64,000 nucleotides of DNA, from contig NC_054872.1 in assembly GCF_018320785.1 (NCBI RefSeq), positions 25,502,769-25,566,768 of the forward strand. The letters run 5' to 3'. The notes beneath the pieces were generated by a model that worked only from the letters and a program-made list of their open reading frames with translations, was not told where the DNA came from and did no database searches. The translations under genes and the position numbers were made by a program. The stretch's first letter is position 1. Each line of letters begins with the position of its first letter. The stretch is from Cheilinus undulatus. Its lineage: Eukaryota; Chordata; Actinopteri; Labriformes; Labridae. Below are positions 24,030-35,022 of the stretch, piece by piece.

Positions 24030-25489
24030 TTAAAAATACTAACATCTGGTCTAAATAGGTTTCATTCTGAGCCTCTGCATCGTGTCAATTGCCAACTCCT
24101 CCATATCCTCTCTGCTGCAGAAAGAGAGGAAACGTATTCAAGCTTTTTGCATTGCGTCAAAGCAGCATGTTTTTATAAAAGAAAACCCGAGGTTGTTTTT
24201 TTTACTTGTCACATATAGGTTACAGCTAATATTTATGAAAGACCCTGTTTATTTATCTGGTAGTGAGTGAAAACCCTCAAACGTGAAAGTTTTAAAAAGG
24301 TTGTTTGTTGATGTAGACTGTGTGTGTTTGTGTGTGAGGCAGACCAAACTTTAAATGAGAGTATCCTCTGTGTGTGCGCGCGCAGACCTGTAGCCCATAA
24401 GCTACCTTCACGGCCTCCTTAAATTTCATAGACATCTGGGAATTCCATACATGCCTCGCAAGCCAATTACACACCTTCAAACGGACACACACTTTGATTT
24501 GGACAGTGGGAAACACTTTCCCAGATTACTGAGACCAATCACAGCACGATAACACCAAGAAGGATTTATTTTGTGACAATACCCGGGGTTACCCTCTTGG
24601 GCCGTTTGGCATGCGTAAGGACGCACGAAATCTCAGATGGAAGCTACGTTGCTGTGCGCTGCATGTCTGCAAAATCACACGGGATTATTACAATTAAATT
24701 GGCAAAATAATTTCTATTATTACAGACATAAAATCTTACTGATTGATGTTTTCTATTGGATTATAAGACGAAAATAGTCCAGAAGTGGGCCTAAAAGCAG
24801 GCTGACATGACCCCAGTGTAACTGACTGAGCTTAAAGTCTACTCCTTAATCCAACAGTAAACAAACCCAGGGAAATACGGAGAGAGGGAGAGAAGCTGTA
24901 GACAAAATCTTTAATTAAAAGAGGAATTTTAACAAAGTTTATACAGACTGGCCTTGTTTTTGTTCTGCATCAGATTTTTTTTTCCAATAAAACAATAAAA
25001 CTTTTTCCTTCACATTTTAACTGTTGACATTGGCATTTTCTTGATACTTTTACTTTTAAACGAGGTCAAACTTGTATCAAAACCAGATTTTTTTTCTATC
25101 TTTGGACGTGTGATATTATATAATGTAATAGCTTGTTGTTTCTCCAACGCATTTGTGTGAGCCAATAATATCTCCTCGTGTTTTCCCAACTGACTGACGC
25201 ATTTGTAATAAAATCTGATGTGAAGTTTAGTCCACGTGACACATGCAAAAAAAAAAAAAAAAAATCATGTCATATAATTTTTCATTTAATTTGCTACCAT
25301 ATTTCTATCATGTTCTTTCACAATAAAATTACATCAGCACAAAAGTGAGAAGGGGCACTTTCATTGTCGTTTTCTTTAATGCAAAAATGTACAAACATTT
25401 ACAAAAACGATAATAAAAAATAGGAATGCATTTGTATATTTCAGACACAGGATTTTTCCCACGATGTAACTCGTTTCCCCAATAAATAA
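24030..25489. other. Non-coding stretch downstream of twist1
   Basis: No gene is seen. At 24.38-24.66 kb lies a GC-richer, repeat-free block with CATCTGGGAATTCC (an E-box beside a palindromic GGGAATTCC), then CCCGGGGTTACCC. This is a candidate twist1 3' enhancer by position and composition only. An A20 run sits at 25244-25263. Confidence 0.4.
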
Positions 25490-26056
25490 ATAAATGTAAT
25501 CTGACAATATTTTTTTATTATTTTGCACAGGTTAGATCCACACAATCGGCCTGTAATGTGAGCTACACCACCAGTTGACAGTCTCACACCAAAAACAGAG
25601 ACAATGTGCTTCAACAATGTGCTTTGATCTCCACAGAAACAAGTCCAAAGGCATGCATTAAAAATCACACACTTTTTTTTTTAAACATTCGTCGTCAACA
25701 ACATTTTATCACGTCAGAATGAGAGAGTTTCATTGCGGCTGCAGAAGCCTGACAGGCCTCTTGAAAAGTAAGAAAAAGCTTCAGTCGTCTTAGGTTTAAA
25801 TAGTGATCCCATGTATCCAGCATTGGACTCCAGATTTATCCCGTCAGAATGAGAGAAGTAGAATCAGCAGTCACCTGTGGGTTAAAATGCATTATTTATC
25901 ACTAGACTGTGTAGAAACTCCCAAGCTGCATTAAACCACAGTAGATGTAGACTTAAAGCTAGTTTTAGTGGGTTATTATCCCATATTTTCAGGCTTGGAT
26001 CATGCATTATTAGTCTAAAAATCAAGCGTACCATTTGGGCATAATTTATCCAGATG
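25490..26056 (-). other. Probable twist1 3' untranslated region
   Basis: Sequence downstream of the twist1 stop has no open reading frame of note. A candidate poly(A) signal (AATAAA on the minus strand, 25514-25519) would end the transcript near 25495, giving an mRNA of about 1.2 kb. The region contains two near-identical copies of a roughly 21-bp motif (25704-25727 and 25835-25856). Mammalian TWIST1 has a non-coding second exon; I cannot place a confident donor here, so an intron in this UTR remains possible. Confidence 0.5.
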
Positions 26057-26563
26057 TTAGTGAGATGTTGACATGGACCAAGCACCCTCCATCCTCCACA
26101 CAGAGAAGGCGTAGCTCAGCCTTTCATGAGCCACATAACTACAACTTGCCATTTTGGAGTCCAGCTCGTCGCTCTGCAGCACCTGGCACAGAAAGTCAAT
26201 GTATCTGGCTGCGAGTTTTAGCGTCTGTATTTTGCTGAGTTTGTCCGAGGGGAGAGTGGGGATAATTTTCCGCAGGGCCGCGAACGCCTCATTCAGAGAC
26301 TGGGTCCTCTGGCGCTCGCGCACGTTGGCCATGACCCGCTGCGTCTGGAGCTCCTCGAAAGACTGCGGGCTGCTGCTGCTGGACTTCTTCCCTCTTTTCC
26401 CAGGGGTCGGGCTATCTGAGTCCTCCCCGTTCTTCCTGCTCGGTCTCCTCTTCCTCCCACATCTCTTCGGCTGTCGGTCCAGCTCCCCCTCGCTGTTGCT
26501 CAGGCTGTCCACAGGAGAGACAGGAGAGCTGCCCGACTCTTCCCCCAGGTTTTCCTCAGACAT
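26057..26563 (-). CDS. twist1: Twist-family bHLH transcription factor, twist1 (twist1b-like)
   Basis: A 168-residue single-exon protein. Twist1 binds E-boxes as a homo- or heterodimer with E-proteins in the nucleus and controls mesenchyme, neural-crest and skeletal development. Visible features are two basic nuclear-localisation clusters (GRKRR at 36-40, KRGKK at 56-60), the bHLH at about 76-130 with basic region [13 protein letters not shown] and second helix [15 protein letters not shown], and the C-terminal Twist box / WR motif at 149-165 ([17 protein letters not shown]). The alanines in the bHLH ([16 protein letters not shown]) and the DELDSKMAS linker fit Twist1 better than Twist2. The serine-rich N-terminus resembles teleost twist1b as I remember it, but the a/b ohnolog call is uncertain. 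The start is the ATG at 26563; the frame stays open for 10 codons upstream but has no ATG there. The fish protein lacks the glycine-rich N-terminal tract of mammalian TWIST1. The stop is TAA at 26057-26059. Confidence 0.97.
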   Translation of the reverse strand: MSEENLGEESGSSPVSPVDSLSNSEGELDRQPKRCGRKRRPSRKNGEDSDSPTPGKRGKKSSSSSPQSFEELQTQRVMANVRERQRTQSLNEAFAALRKIIPTLPSDKLSKIQTLKLAARYIDFLCQVLQSDELDSKMASCSYVAHERLSYAFSVWRMEGAWSMSTSH

Positions 26564-26739
26564 CTCCTCTCTCCGGGTAGATGGCGCCCACAAAAAGTGT
26601 GTCCACCCCCAAACAACTACTTTCCTCTCATGAAGTCACGGCGTTATAGTCCACCTGTAGGTCCTCTGACTTTCTGTGAAGACACCCAAGTATCCATAGA
26701 TGTGTTCCTGGGAGGACAAGTCTTTTCCGATACTTGAGA

Positions 26740-26805
26740 AACTTAGGCTCTTCTTATAGGCTGTATGGCGTAAACTTTTTTCGGGGGAGGGATGTGATTG
26801 GCTAA
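26740..26805 (-). promoter_or_regulatory. twist1 core promoter (TATA and CCAAT boxes)
   Basis: On the minus strand a CCAAT element (ATTGG on the plus strand, 26797-26801) lies about 40 bp upstream of a TATA-like TATAAGAA (26751-26758). A transcription start about 30 bp downstream would fall near 26725 and give a 5' UTR of roughly 160 nt before the ATG at 26563. Motifs are seen directly; the start site is inferred. Confidence 0.6.
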
Positions 26806-26829
26806 GAAGATGAATTACGTGAGGAGAGG

Positions 26830-27348
26830 GGAGGGAGTATCTGAAAGGCTGATGATACCGAGTTGGAGAAGACAACTTCAGTTTCACATTGTACCCTTCC
26901 AATATTAGACTAAATGAGTCAAAAACAATTCTAATATTTTAGATAATATAATTGTAATATTAGTAGTTTATTGTGATATTGACAATATTAAAACGTGGAA
27001 TATATATTTATATACAAAAAAGAGATACATAGATATATATAATAAAATATATAAAATATAATAAAAAACTGCTTTTCTGCTGTAGTGAAAGCATTTTGAA
27101 TTGTGATTAAGCACAAAAATATAAAACCCACCAGTATTTGCTCATAGACTCCTGTAAGCATCATAGCTCAAATTCTTTTTGATGCAACATGTCTCTGGTC
27201 CAGGTGTAACTTACAGAAATTAAAAATATAGTTTGCTCATAAAGGGTGCAACATCCATTCCTCTGCCACAGAACATACATTTTTATTTATTTTATGCCAT
27301 TTTACCACTCAGGTGTTCATTGTTTCAGTATGTCTATTTAACACACAG
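26830..27348. other. AT-rich intergenic sequence
   Basis: Upstream of the twist1 promoter. The 26.93-27.07 kb part is almost pure A/T. Nothing else is recognised. Confidence 0.6.
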
Positions 27349-27680
27349 GAATTGGCTCAGTAGGTCGAGTCAGATGGCCCGCAACTGCAAGGTTGTGGGT
27401 TTGATTTGATGCTCCTGATGCCACATGTCGATGTGTCCTTGGGAAAGACAACCACAATTTGCTCCCAGTGCTTTGTTGTGGCATGCAAATGTGCATGGGT
27501 GTGTATGAATGGGGTGAGTTAATACTGATGGTCAATTCTCCATTAACTTCAGCCATCATTGTATGAATGTGGAGTGAATGGAGTAAAAGGGTGTGACTGG
27601 GTAAATGTGACCTGTGCTATAAAAGCACTTAGAGTAGTCAGACGACTAGAAAAGTGATATACAAGCTCAAGTCAATTTAG
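27349..27680 (+). repeat. AFC-type tRNA-derived SINE, near full length
   Basis: The tRNA-like head has an A-box (TTGGCTCAGTAGGTCGAGTC) and a B-box (GGTTGTGGGTTTGATTTGAT, about 27391). The body includes ATGTCGATGTGTCCTTGGG, and the LINE-related 3' domain ends ACTAGAAAAGTGATATACAA. This architecture matches the AFC SINEs of acanthomorph fishes and supports a percomorph host. Confidence 0.8.
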
Positions 27681-28149
27681 TCCACTTCATTATTTGCTTG
27701 ACATGAAGACTTTTGTTTTTTTTTTTTGTTTTGGAGGGGCTTTAGCATTGCTATCGTGTGCAAAGTTGCCCTTAGTGAATTTTTGGGTTAATCAGAATAT
27801 ATTTTAATGCTATTCAATTCACTCTAAGCCCTATATTTACATTCATAATACACATGTGAATCACTGAAAGTAACTAGTCTTATACCAGAGATGTTCGTAG
27901 TTTTATAATTTCATATCGGATTGCGTTAAGCCAACTAGTCTTAAGTCAGGTAAACATTCTGTAAACCACTTAACACCATAATGGTGCAAAGTTGGTTTGG
28001 AATGTGGCTAATGTTAGCAGTGCGAGCCCTGCCAGCCCATGATCCTCTTGGCAAGTTGACGTCACCATTCCTGTGATGAATATTGTCACACAGTTCTTCA
28101 GTTACATGTGAATGTAATCTGGAAAACTTTATCCCAGTTTTTAGATCAA

Positions 28150-29010
28150 AATAGTGCTAGACCATGCTGTTCCTTTGAGATTTTTATTTCTTTTTTTAAC
28201 CAGGAAAGCATCACTGAGATCAGTATTCTCATTATAAGAGTGTCCTGACCAAGATAGGCAGCGGCACTATTAACAGAGATGCAGACATGAAACATTAAAT
28301 AACTTGATGCATCGTCCTCCAATGCCTTCAATCTACTTTTAAAAGAATTTAAAGAGGCCAGCTCCCCTTGACAAACGTTTCTGCATAAGATTCCAGGCTT
28401 CAGGAGCAGCATACCTAAAACTCCTTTTATCCATCTCAAGACGGACTTTGGGCACAGAGAGCAAAAGTACATCTTGTGACTGAGTCACAGCGCGAAGACT
28501 GTAGCTCCCAGAACTTTTCACATGAATAAAATCACAAAAGTATGATGGAAGCAGGTTTAATAACGTATTATAGATAAGTACTAAAATGATTTGGCTTATG
28601 AGTAATCAAAGAAGGTTAACCAACTCGATCATACGTAGTACAATGATGAGTTAAAGTCTTAAGATGGGTTATAAACCTCAATGCCCCATAGTACACAGTA
28701 TCCAAAGATTTAAGGCATTTGGAAGGTGCATGCATACAGAACATCACTGTAATCAATCAAAGGCATAAAGGGGGCAGCAACAAGTCTTTTCTTTGCAGCA
28801 AAAGAAAAACAAGACGTATTGTTGAAGTAAAAGCCCAGAAGCAACTTTAACTTCCTTACAAGTAGCTCAATATGAAGCATAAATGTCAGAGAATCATCAA
28901 TAAAGAATTCAAGGTAATTTTAAGACACAAATTCAATCACATCACCCTGAGATTCAGTATTAGAAGGCAGGTTAAGTGGGAACCTGAACCTGCCTTCTGA
29001 GAAGCTTTTG
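28150..29010 (-). mobile_element. LINE reverse-transcriptase C-terminal fragment
   Basis: Minus-strand translation gives degraded RT pieces: SLTFMLHIELLVRKLKLLLG, CFSFAAKKRLVAAP and LIDYSDVLYAC (28.74-28.93 kb). A C-terminal VRLEMDKRSFRYAAPEAWN follows at about 28.38-28.44 kb. This pattern belongs to fish L2/Rex1-like non-LTR elements; I cannot fix the clade. Stops and frameshifts are frequent. Confidence 0.7.
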
Positions 29011-31152
29011 ACCAGTTCACAGTTGTTTACATCGGGTTATAGAGCACTGTGGTGGCAAGGCAGCACTAAGTTTGATTGTTTTGGTAAACATGCTTAATTT
29101 TCAAACCAAACTTTCAGAAGCGGGCGCTTATAGTTAAATTAACATGTAGTTACCGTTGTCCATTTCATGCTGATATGGATGCACTAAACCCATTTTTCTA
29201 TTCTTCATCAACCTTTTGACGTCTGCTGTAAAGTTCCTTTTCATTCTCATGCTATGTGTTTGCTATAATCTCAAATAGTTGTGAGTCGACATTTCTTTGT
29301 TTAGACTAAATATTGTGCAACTTTGGCACATCCCTGTTGGCTGAACCCACATGGATTTTTGGATTTATGTTTCCATCCACTCTTGCTTAAATCAAGTTGG
29401 ATCAAAGGACTGTCATATAGCGAACATATGATCCTAATCTTACATTTTTGACATGCAGCCAGCTCTGCACATTTTCAAACTTCTACTTTGAGAACTCCTG
29501 CATGCTCTAATTATATTCCCCACAAGAGGGCATGTGTTTGTATACGGTACTTCACCACAAAATTTATGTCAAACAGTGAAATAAAGTTTCTTTGTTCATG
29601 CGTAAAACAATACAAGACTTCATCTTTCCCCTTGTAGGGTCAGAAAGGAGGAGAGAGCAGCTCTGTGTTTAAGAGCCTCTGGTATTTACTGGGTTGGTGA
29701 TACAATATCCATCTTGTTTAGTGGAGGATTACTTTGTTTAGGTTGAGAAGCCTGTGGTCCACAGAAGCAGCATCTGGTTCAGGAAACAAGGGGGGCAGTC
29801 AGGGTCAGGGGTCACAACACCAGTGAACATCCATTTACATCCTGGAGGAGGTTGAGAGTAAAGTATTGTTCCAGGAGAAACACAGGCTTGTGTAAGTGTT
29901 TCTTAATGAGTCAGATATTGTACTTTTTTCCACAGTAGCTACCACTTTACTGGCTTTTTCTGCACAAAAATGTTCATCCAGCTATTTAGATAACTGTGCT
30001 GCAATTCTAAATACATTTTTAAGCTTGAAAGCTTGTTGTGTTCACTTCTGCAGATATTGATGCTGACTGAAGTAACCTGAAAAATAGCAGCTGAAGCCTC
30101 TTCAAGGTGAGAGTACCTGCATGGCTCTGTCCATGGTGCTGATCTCGGCACAGTACCCCACTGCACCTTGCAGGTAAACAGGCAGATCTTCCACCATCTA
30201 ATCCCAACTCTTTTTACCATATTTTTTCTCCTTGGTCTCTAAATGAAAGTAACTACAAGTCAGTAGTTTTAACAGACTAATGTCCTGTTTTAGAATAAAT
30301 GCTTAATTATGTGTTACTGTTTATGCAGGGAGTGGATAAAAGGATTGACTGACTTTTAACATTATTAGTTTGATTCAGTATGCTTTTAAGCCCCCCCCCC
30401 CATTTTTTGTCTTTTTTTTAATCATAAAGTAATGGATTCGCCAATAGAGTTGTCACGATTTTAACGTACTGGTGTAAATAAAATTAGATTCATGCCAGTG
30501 TGGCCACAAAATTATAAGTCCAAGGTAGCCAATGTTGGGAAATTTCTCGTTTTTGTTTACAAAAACTGCAAGCAGGCTCCCACACACTGTCTACACCACA
30601 CAAATACCTTGGCAATGTTTTGGTACTAATTTGTGATGGATTCATTCTTATCCTCAACACCTGTCTTGTGAATAGCTGTAATACTTCTTGAAGCTCAGGC
30701 ACTTTTCAATATTCTTATTCATTAAATAACAAAGATTGCATCCTGTAAGAACATGGGTGTTGAAAATTACTAAAGTGTGGAACATTTTGAAATACACAGC
30801 AGTCAATATTTTCGAAAGTACAGGGCTGAAATGCAAGATGTAAAATCTGCTGCCAGGGAGCTGTCAATCAAAACAGTGACAAAAGATGAGTAGTAGAAGT
30901 GTACTGTAAATATGCCATAAGTCATGGAGGTTGGCACACTTAGCAGTGCATCTGGTTTCTACACAAGCTGGAAATGCCAACTAGAACTACAAATTTGTCA
31001 TGGTCTGGGCTAATGGAGTTCCTTGTTTCATTCCGTGTTGAACTCACAACTGATGGCAGAGAATGAATGATGTCCATCAAAAATAAGCAGTACAAAGCAT
31101 GAATGAGATACAGCAGCTTCCAGTAGCAGTTCCCTAGCGGTCTTCTACGTAA
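29011..31152. other. Unique non-coding stretch
   Basis: Nothing gene-like. There is a C12 run at 30392. Short open frames look random, with no motif or splice support. Confidence 0.5.
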
Positions 31153-31686
31153 CCAGTTTTAATTTTTTCGACTAAAACTATGACTAAATATATTTGTCGA
31201 CTACATTTTTTCCAAGATAAAGGCCAGACTAAGACCAGCTAAAAGTATACAATTAACAACTAAAACTCTGACAGTTAGTAAGTTTTTGTTGAGATGACTA
31301 AAATGAGACTAAAATTTAATTTAGATTTTGTAAGACATTCAAAATCAATTATATTTTTCTACTGTGAGTAAACCTGTCAAAACACAGCATATCTGTAGCT
31401 CTTCTGCCTCTCAGCTATAGAAAGCAGGGATCCCAGGTTTTGCAGGGTGTATTGAACTCACTACCATGATTTAGTACCAGATAAGGTTAGAGAATAAATG
31501 TCTTGACTAAAAGTAAAGACTAAAATGTGAGGACTTTTAATTGACTAAAACAAGAGTAAAATGTTTTTGAAATTTCAGCAACTAAAGCTAGATTAAAAAT
31601 ACAAAGGATAGAAATAACTAAAATGTGACTAAAATTAAAAATGATGTATTAGAAGAGCTGTCAAAATTAACACTGTACTTAACATC
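31153..31686 (-). mobile_element. MITE-like element rich in GACTAAAA motifs, copy 2
   Basis: Inverse-orientation homologue of 14690-15149. Ends read CAGTTTTAATTTTTTCGACT on the left and GTCAAAATTAACACTG on the right, so the termini are inverted repeats of the form CAGTGTTAATTTTGAC. No coding sequence. Confidence 0.7.
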
Positions 31687-32213
31687 CAGGGTTTCAATGT
31701 GAATGATGAACTAGTGGTGTCCGTCACAGTGACTCTGTCATGTTATCCACTGTAAGAAGGCATGTTTTATTACAACTAGAAAAAAAAAGAATTTCTCTGG
31801 ATTTGAAAACTGGTGGAACTAATGCGGTTGTGTAGTAACTCAAAGTTATATCATAGGAGAAGACTTTTTTGTTAATACAGACATTTCAGTGCAGATATCT
31901 GCACATTGCACCTTTAATAACGGGTTAGAGGTACTTGCTCATAATTTGAGCCTTCACTCCTATGATATTAAAAGGGAAATAAACAGGCTTTCCAACAACA
32001 CAAGATTTATTGCCAAGAGGCATTGTTACAACAAAGAAATAATCAACTTAGTAGTAATTTTCTTACTTTTTGTGTTAAGTTTATATAGAATGTACCAAAA
32101 ATGTGAACCTTGATCTGGACTTTCAGGTGTGAAAAGACCCTTCATTGCCGCGCTCACAGCTCTCGGTATAACATGGTTCATAATTTTGAACACTGTCATT
32201 CTTGCCTAGTTCA

Positions 32214-33683
32214 ATGAGCTGGGTGGATATGATGGAAATGGAGGATGAGATCCAGACTGAAGAAGTCACAACAGAGGAGCAAGATAATGCTTCCCAAGGA
32301 AGGAGGTCCCAGGCAGCACCACAATCACTACAGAGGACCCCCTCATCCCCGCCACCCTACCACGGACCCCCACAACCACCATATCCCTACTGTGGACCCC
32401 ATCCCCAACTGTCAAAAGTGAAATTAGAGACTGAGAATGACAAAAAAGAAAAAAAGATCAATGATCTCCATGAGGCAATGAAGCCGGAGAACAACCAGAG
32501 GATGGAGGGTGAAAAAGAGATCAGGATGCTGAAGAAACAGCTGAAGCACCTGAATCCATCCTTCACTGAGGTAAACTTTGGCCTTTATCCATTAAGACCA
32601 AAGAGGAGCTCATCGGTGTCATTGAAGCTCAGAATAAAAAGCTCCAGGACAAAGCCTCAGGGGTTTCACTCCAAGACAAGACACTGAGTGCTCAGAAGGA
32701 AGTCCTGGAGCAGGAAAACAAGACACTGAGAGCTCAGAAAGAAGTCCTGGGGAAGGAGAACAAGACCCTGCCAGAAGAGGCCTCCAAAAAAAGAAGCCAG
32801 CACTGCCATGCAGCTGAAAGCTTTAAAGCATCAGCTGCAGGTACAGCACACTAAAATAGAGGCCCAAAAGGACATGGAGAGGGAGATGGAAAACCTCAGA
32901 AAGCAGCTAGAGATTTACATGTGGGACTTCAGTGTGGCACCTCCCACTCAGGATGAGGAGGAAGTGAGGTTTGATGAGGACAGAGAGTCATATTTAGTTG
33001 AAAAATCTCCAAAGGAGGACGCTGAACTGAAGACCAGCTCACGTCCAGCCTCCAGAGCACCAAAGGAGGAATCAGTCGATCCCATAAAAATACAAGAGCT
33101 CTTGGATCTTGTGTCTTCTTAGACTGATTGATTGAAGGCTGAAGTGTCGAGGTCTGACTCCCTGTAGAGTGAGGTTCAGGAGGTCCAACAGAGGCTGACG
33201 GCCGAGATTGACTCTCAAGAAGGAGATATGGGTCCTCAGCTGCAGGTACAGACCAGCCACGGCCGTGACCTGGAATTCAAACTGCAGACTGAGAAAGGCA
33301 ACATCCAGGTCCTGTGGAGAGACACTGAATACGCAAGAGACCTCATTGCATCTAAGACCAGCCATCTGCAGGCTGAAACGTCGGGAGCTGACACTCTGAA
33401 AAACCAGCTACGTGGTGTCAGGCTTCAGGTCTCAGAGGTGGAGGACAGGAACCTGGTGTTGGAACAGAAAATGAACAAGGAGGCCTCCAGCAGGGGCGCA
33501 GTCAGCAAGCGGCTGGAGAGCCTGGAGAATGAGCTGGAAGGGAAGACGTCCTGCTGCATTGTCCTGCAGAGAGAGGTGGACGAGTTAAGAAGACAGGCAG
33601 AGGAAAACATCTCAACATGGAGGAAGTTTAAAAAGGCCCTCACTCCATCATGCCAACATCAGAACAAGATGGAGAAGAGGTAG
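32214..33683 (+). pseudogene. Broken coiled-coil protein gene, family not recognised
   Basis: About 490 codons in essentially one frame. The start is ATG at 32214. An acidic N-terminus of about 35 residues is followed by a proline-rich segment with PPPYHGPPQPPYPYCGP, then long heptad-like coiled coils rich in Lys, Glu, Gln and Leu. A duplicated unit containing AQKEVL and ENKTL lies near 32.68-32.77 kb. The frame is lost between about 32.59 and 32.79 kb and then restored, the second shift lying at an A7 run. Three in-frame stops follow at 33120-33170. Removing 26 nt that begin GTAAAC and end ATTAAG (32571-32596) would restore the frame at the first break, so a shrunken intron is possible. I cannot name a family. 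It is probably a dead gene copy. Confidence 0.55.
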
Positions 33684-33744
33684 CAAGACCAGCAGAGAGT
33701 GGCCACACTCAGCCCTCTCCCTTCTCCAGATTCATAAAGGCTGT

Positions 33745-33895
33745 AACAGGCCTGGGCAGCACAGTGGGTCATAGGAGGTCCTGATGGATAGAGGGTAGCT
33801 TTCTGTCTGTCAGGGCGTCACATGGTCCACTGTGTCTGTGAAGGGTTTTCTCCGGGAGCTCTGGTTTCCCCCTAAAAAAACAAAAACCAAAAATG
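33745..33895 (+). repeat. Degraded fish dispersed repeat
   Basis: Pieces GGGCAGCACAGTGGGT and GGTTTTCTCCGGGAGCTCTG resemble the very common fish repeat beginning GGGCGGCACGGTGG. It immediately follows the broken coiled-coil gene and ends in an A-rich tract. Confidence 0.45.
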
Positions 33896-34191
33896 AATAA
33901 ATTCTTAGAATAAATGTTCTGTACTGTACTGTATAGTGTAAAGTGTCCAAATATACTTTAATTTTTATCAATGCAATGTCCCCCTTACACCAAAGAAAAG
34001 GTGTTTACTTGTTACTTGGATGAGGACAGTGGCCCATGATGTCCATATTACAAACACACAAACCTAACACCATTAGAAGAAGGGGGTTCGCAATTTAAAA
34101 TGGTCTATATTTTTGAAGCAACAGAAAATAAATTGTGTATTATTTCTTGAATAATGATGTTAACTATTTTTTATCAAAATTACATTTGATT

Positions 34192-34340
34192 TAGGGCCCA
34201 GATGGCCTTGTGGTTAGGTTGTGCATGCAGTTGTGCCCCTGGGTTCAAGTCTGGACTTTAGCTCATACCCCACTATCTATGTTTCTTACTCTATCCACTG
34301 TCCCCCTGTTGAAATAAAGGCATAAAATGTCTAAAAAAAT
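34192..34340 (+). repeat. tRNA-derived SINE copy
   Basis: The head GGCCTTGTGGTTAGGTTG and the B-box-like GGGTTCAAGTCTGG are followed by TACTCTATCCACTGTCC. The tail AATAAAGGCATAAAATGTC ends in A. This is the best-preserved of three related copies (others 14236 and 21555). Confidence 0.65.
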
Positions 34341-34342
34341 GT

Positions 34343-34850
34343 ACACCATATGGACAAAAATATTTGGCCTTCTGACCATCATGCCAACATGGGCTTTAAT
34401 GACATTGTATCCAAATAAATTTACTTAAAAAATGAATTTGTTCCCCCTTTTGCAGCTGTAACCATCTCCACTTTTTTGGAAGGCTTTCCACAAAATTTTG
34501 GAGTGCTTATGTGGGAATTTGTGCCATTCCTTCTGTCAAGCATTTATGAGGTCAGGCACTGATGTTGCACGAGAAGGCCTGGCTCACAATCTCAGTTCCA
34601 GTTCATCCCAAAAGTGCTCAGTGGGATTGAGGTCAGGGCTCTGTGTGGGTCAGTCAGGTTCCTCCACACTGAACTCATCAAACCCTGTCCTTACATTGTG
34701 CACTGGGACACAGTCATGTTGGAATACAAAAGGACCTTCCCCAAACTGTTGCCACAACGATAAAGGCATGATTCGTCACTCCACAGAACATGCTCCCACT
34801 GCTCCACAGAACATGCTTCCACTGCTCCACAGTCCAGTATCTGTGTAGAT
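34343..34850 (-). mobile_element. Tc1-like transposon, 3' part, transposase on minus strand
   Basis: Starts with the terminal repeat ACACCATATGGACAAAAATA. The minus-strand reading shows the C-terminal half of a Tc1 transposase, including the FGEGPFVFQHDC region near 34.72-34.75 kb and a degraded PNPTEHFWDE-like stretch near 34.61-34.64 kb. A 23-bp tandem unit at 34779-34824 (CTCCACAGAACATGC) lies at the broken inner edge. Confidence 0.7.
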
Positions 34851-34884
34851 CACTCTATTGGACTTGGTGATGCATGCAGCTGTT

Positions 34885-35022
34885 CAGCCATGGAAAAAGA
34901 GTTTGGATACAAGAGGATGGGAGAACAGTACCACCTGAAGATAAAGAAACTGTGGCAGCAGTATATGAATATGTGCAATGCTCTGCGAAAAAGCGGTGCT
35001 TCCACTAATCACCCCACTCACC
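34885..35022 (+). pseudogene. Myb/SANT-like DNA-binding fragment
   Basis: MEKEFGYKRMGEQYHLKIKK followed by LWQQYMNMCNALRKSGAS resembles the middle and end of the Myb/SANT-like (MADF-type) trihelix domain carried by PIF/Harbinger-derived proteins. Only about 45 residues match the pattern and the rest of the frame looks random, so this is a fragment. The assignment is by pattern memory. Confidence 0.35.

Noticed and set aside
26154..26633. 159-codon open frame on the plus strand opposite twist1
   Set aside because: It is the antisense shadow of the GC-rich twist1 coding exon; no domain and no promoter.
27349..27420. Possible tRNA gene at the SINE head
   Set aside because: The downstream body and tail are those of an AFC-type SINE; the box sequences are part of it.
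29939..30220. 93-codon minus-strand ORF
   Set aside because: No homology pattern, no splice sites and composition like the surrounding non-coding DNA.
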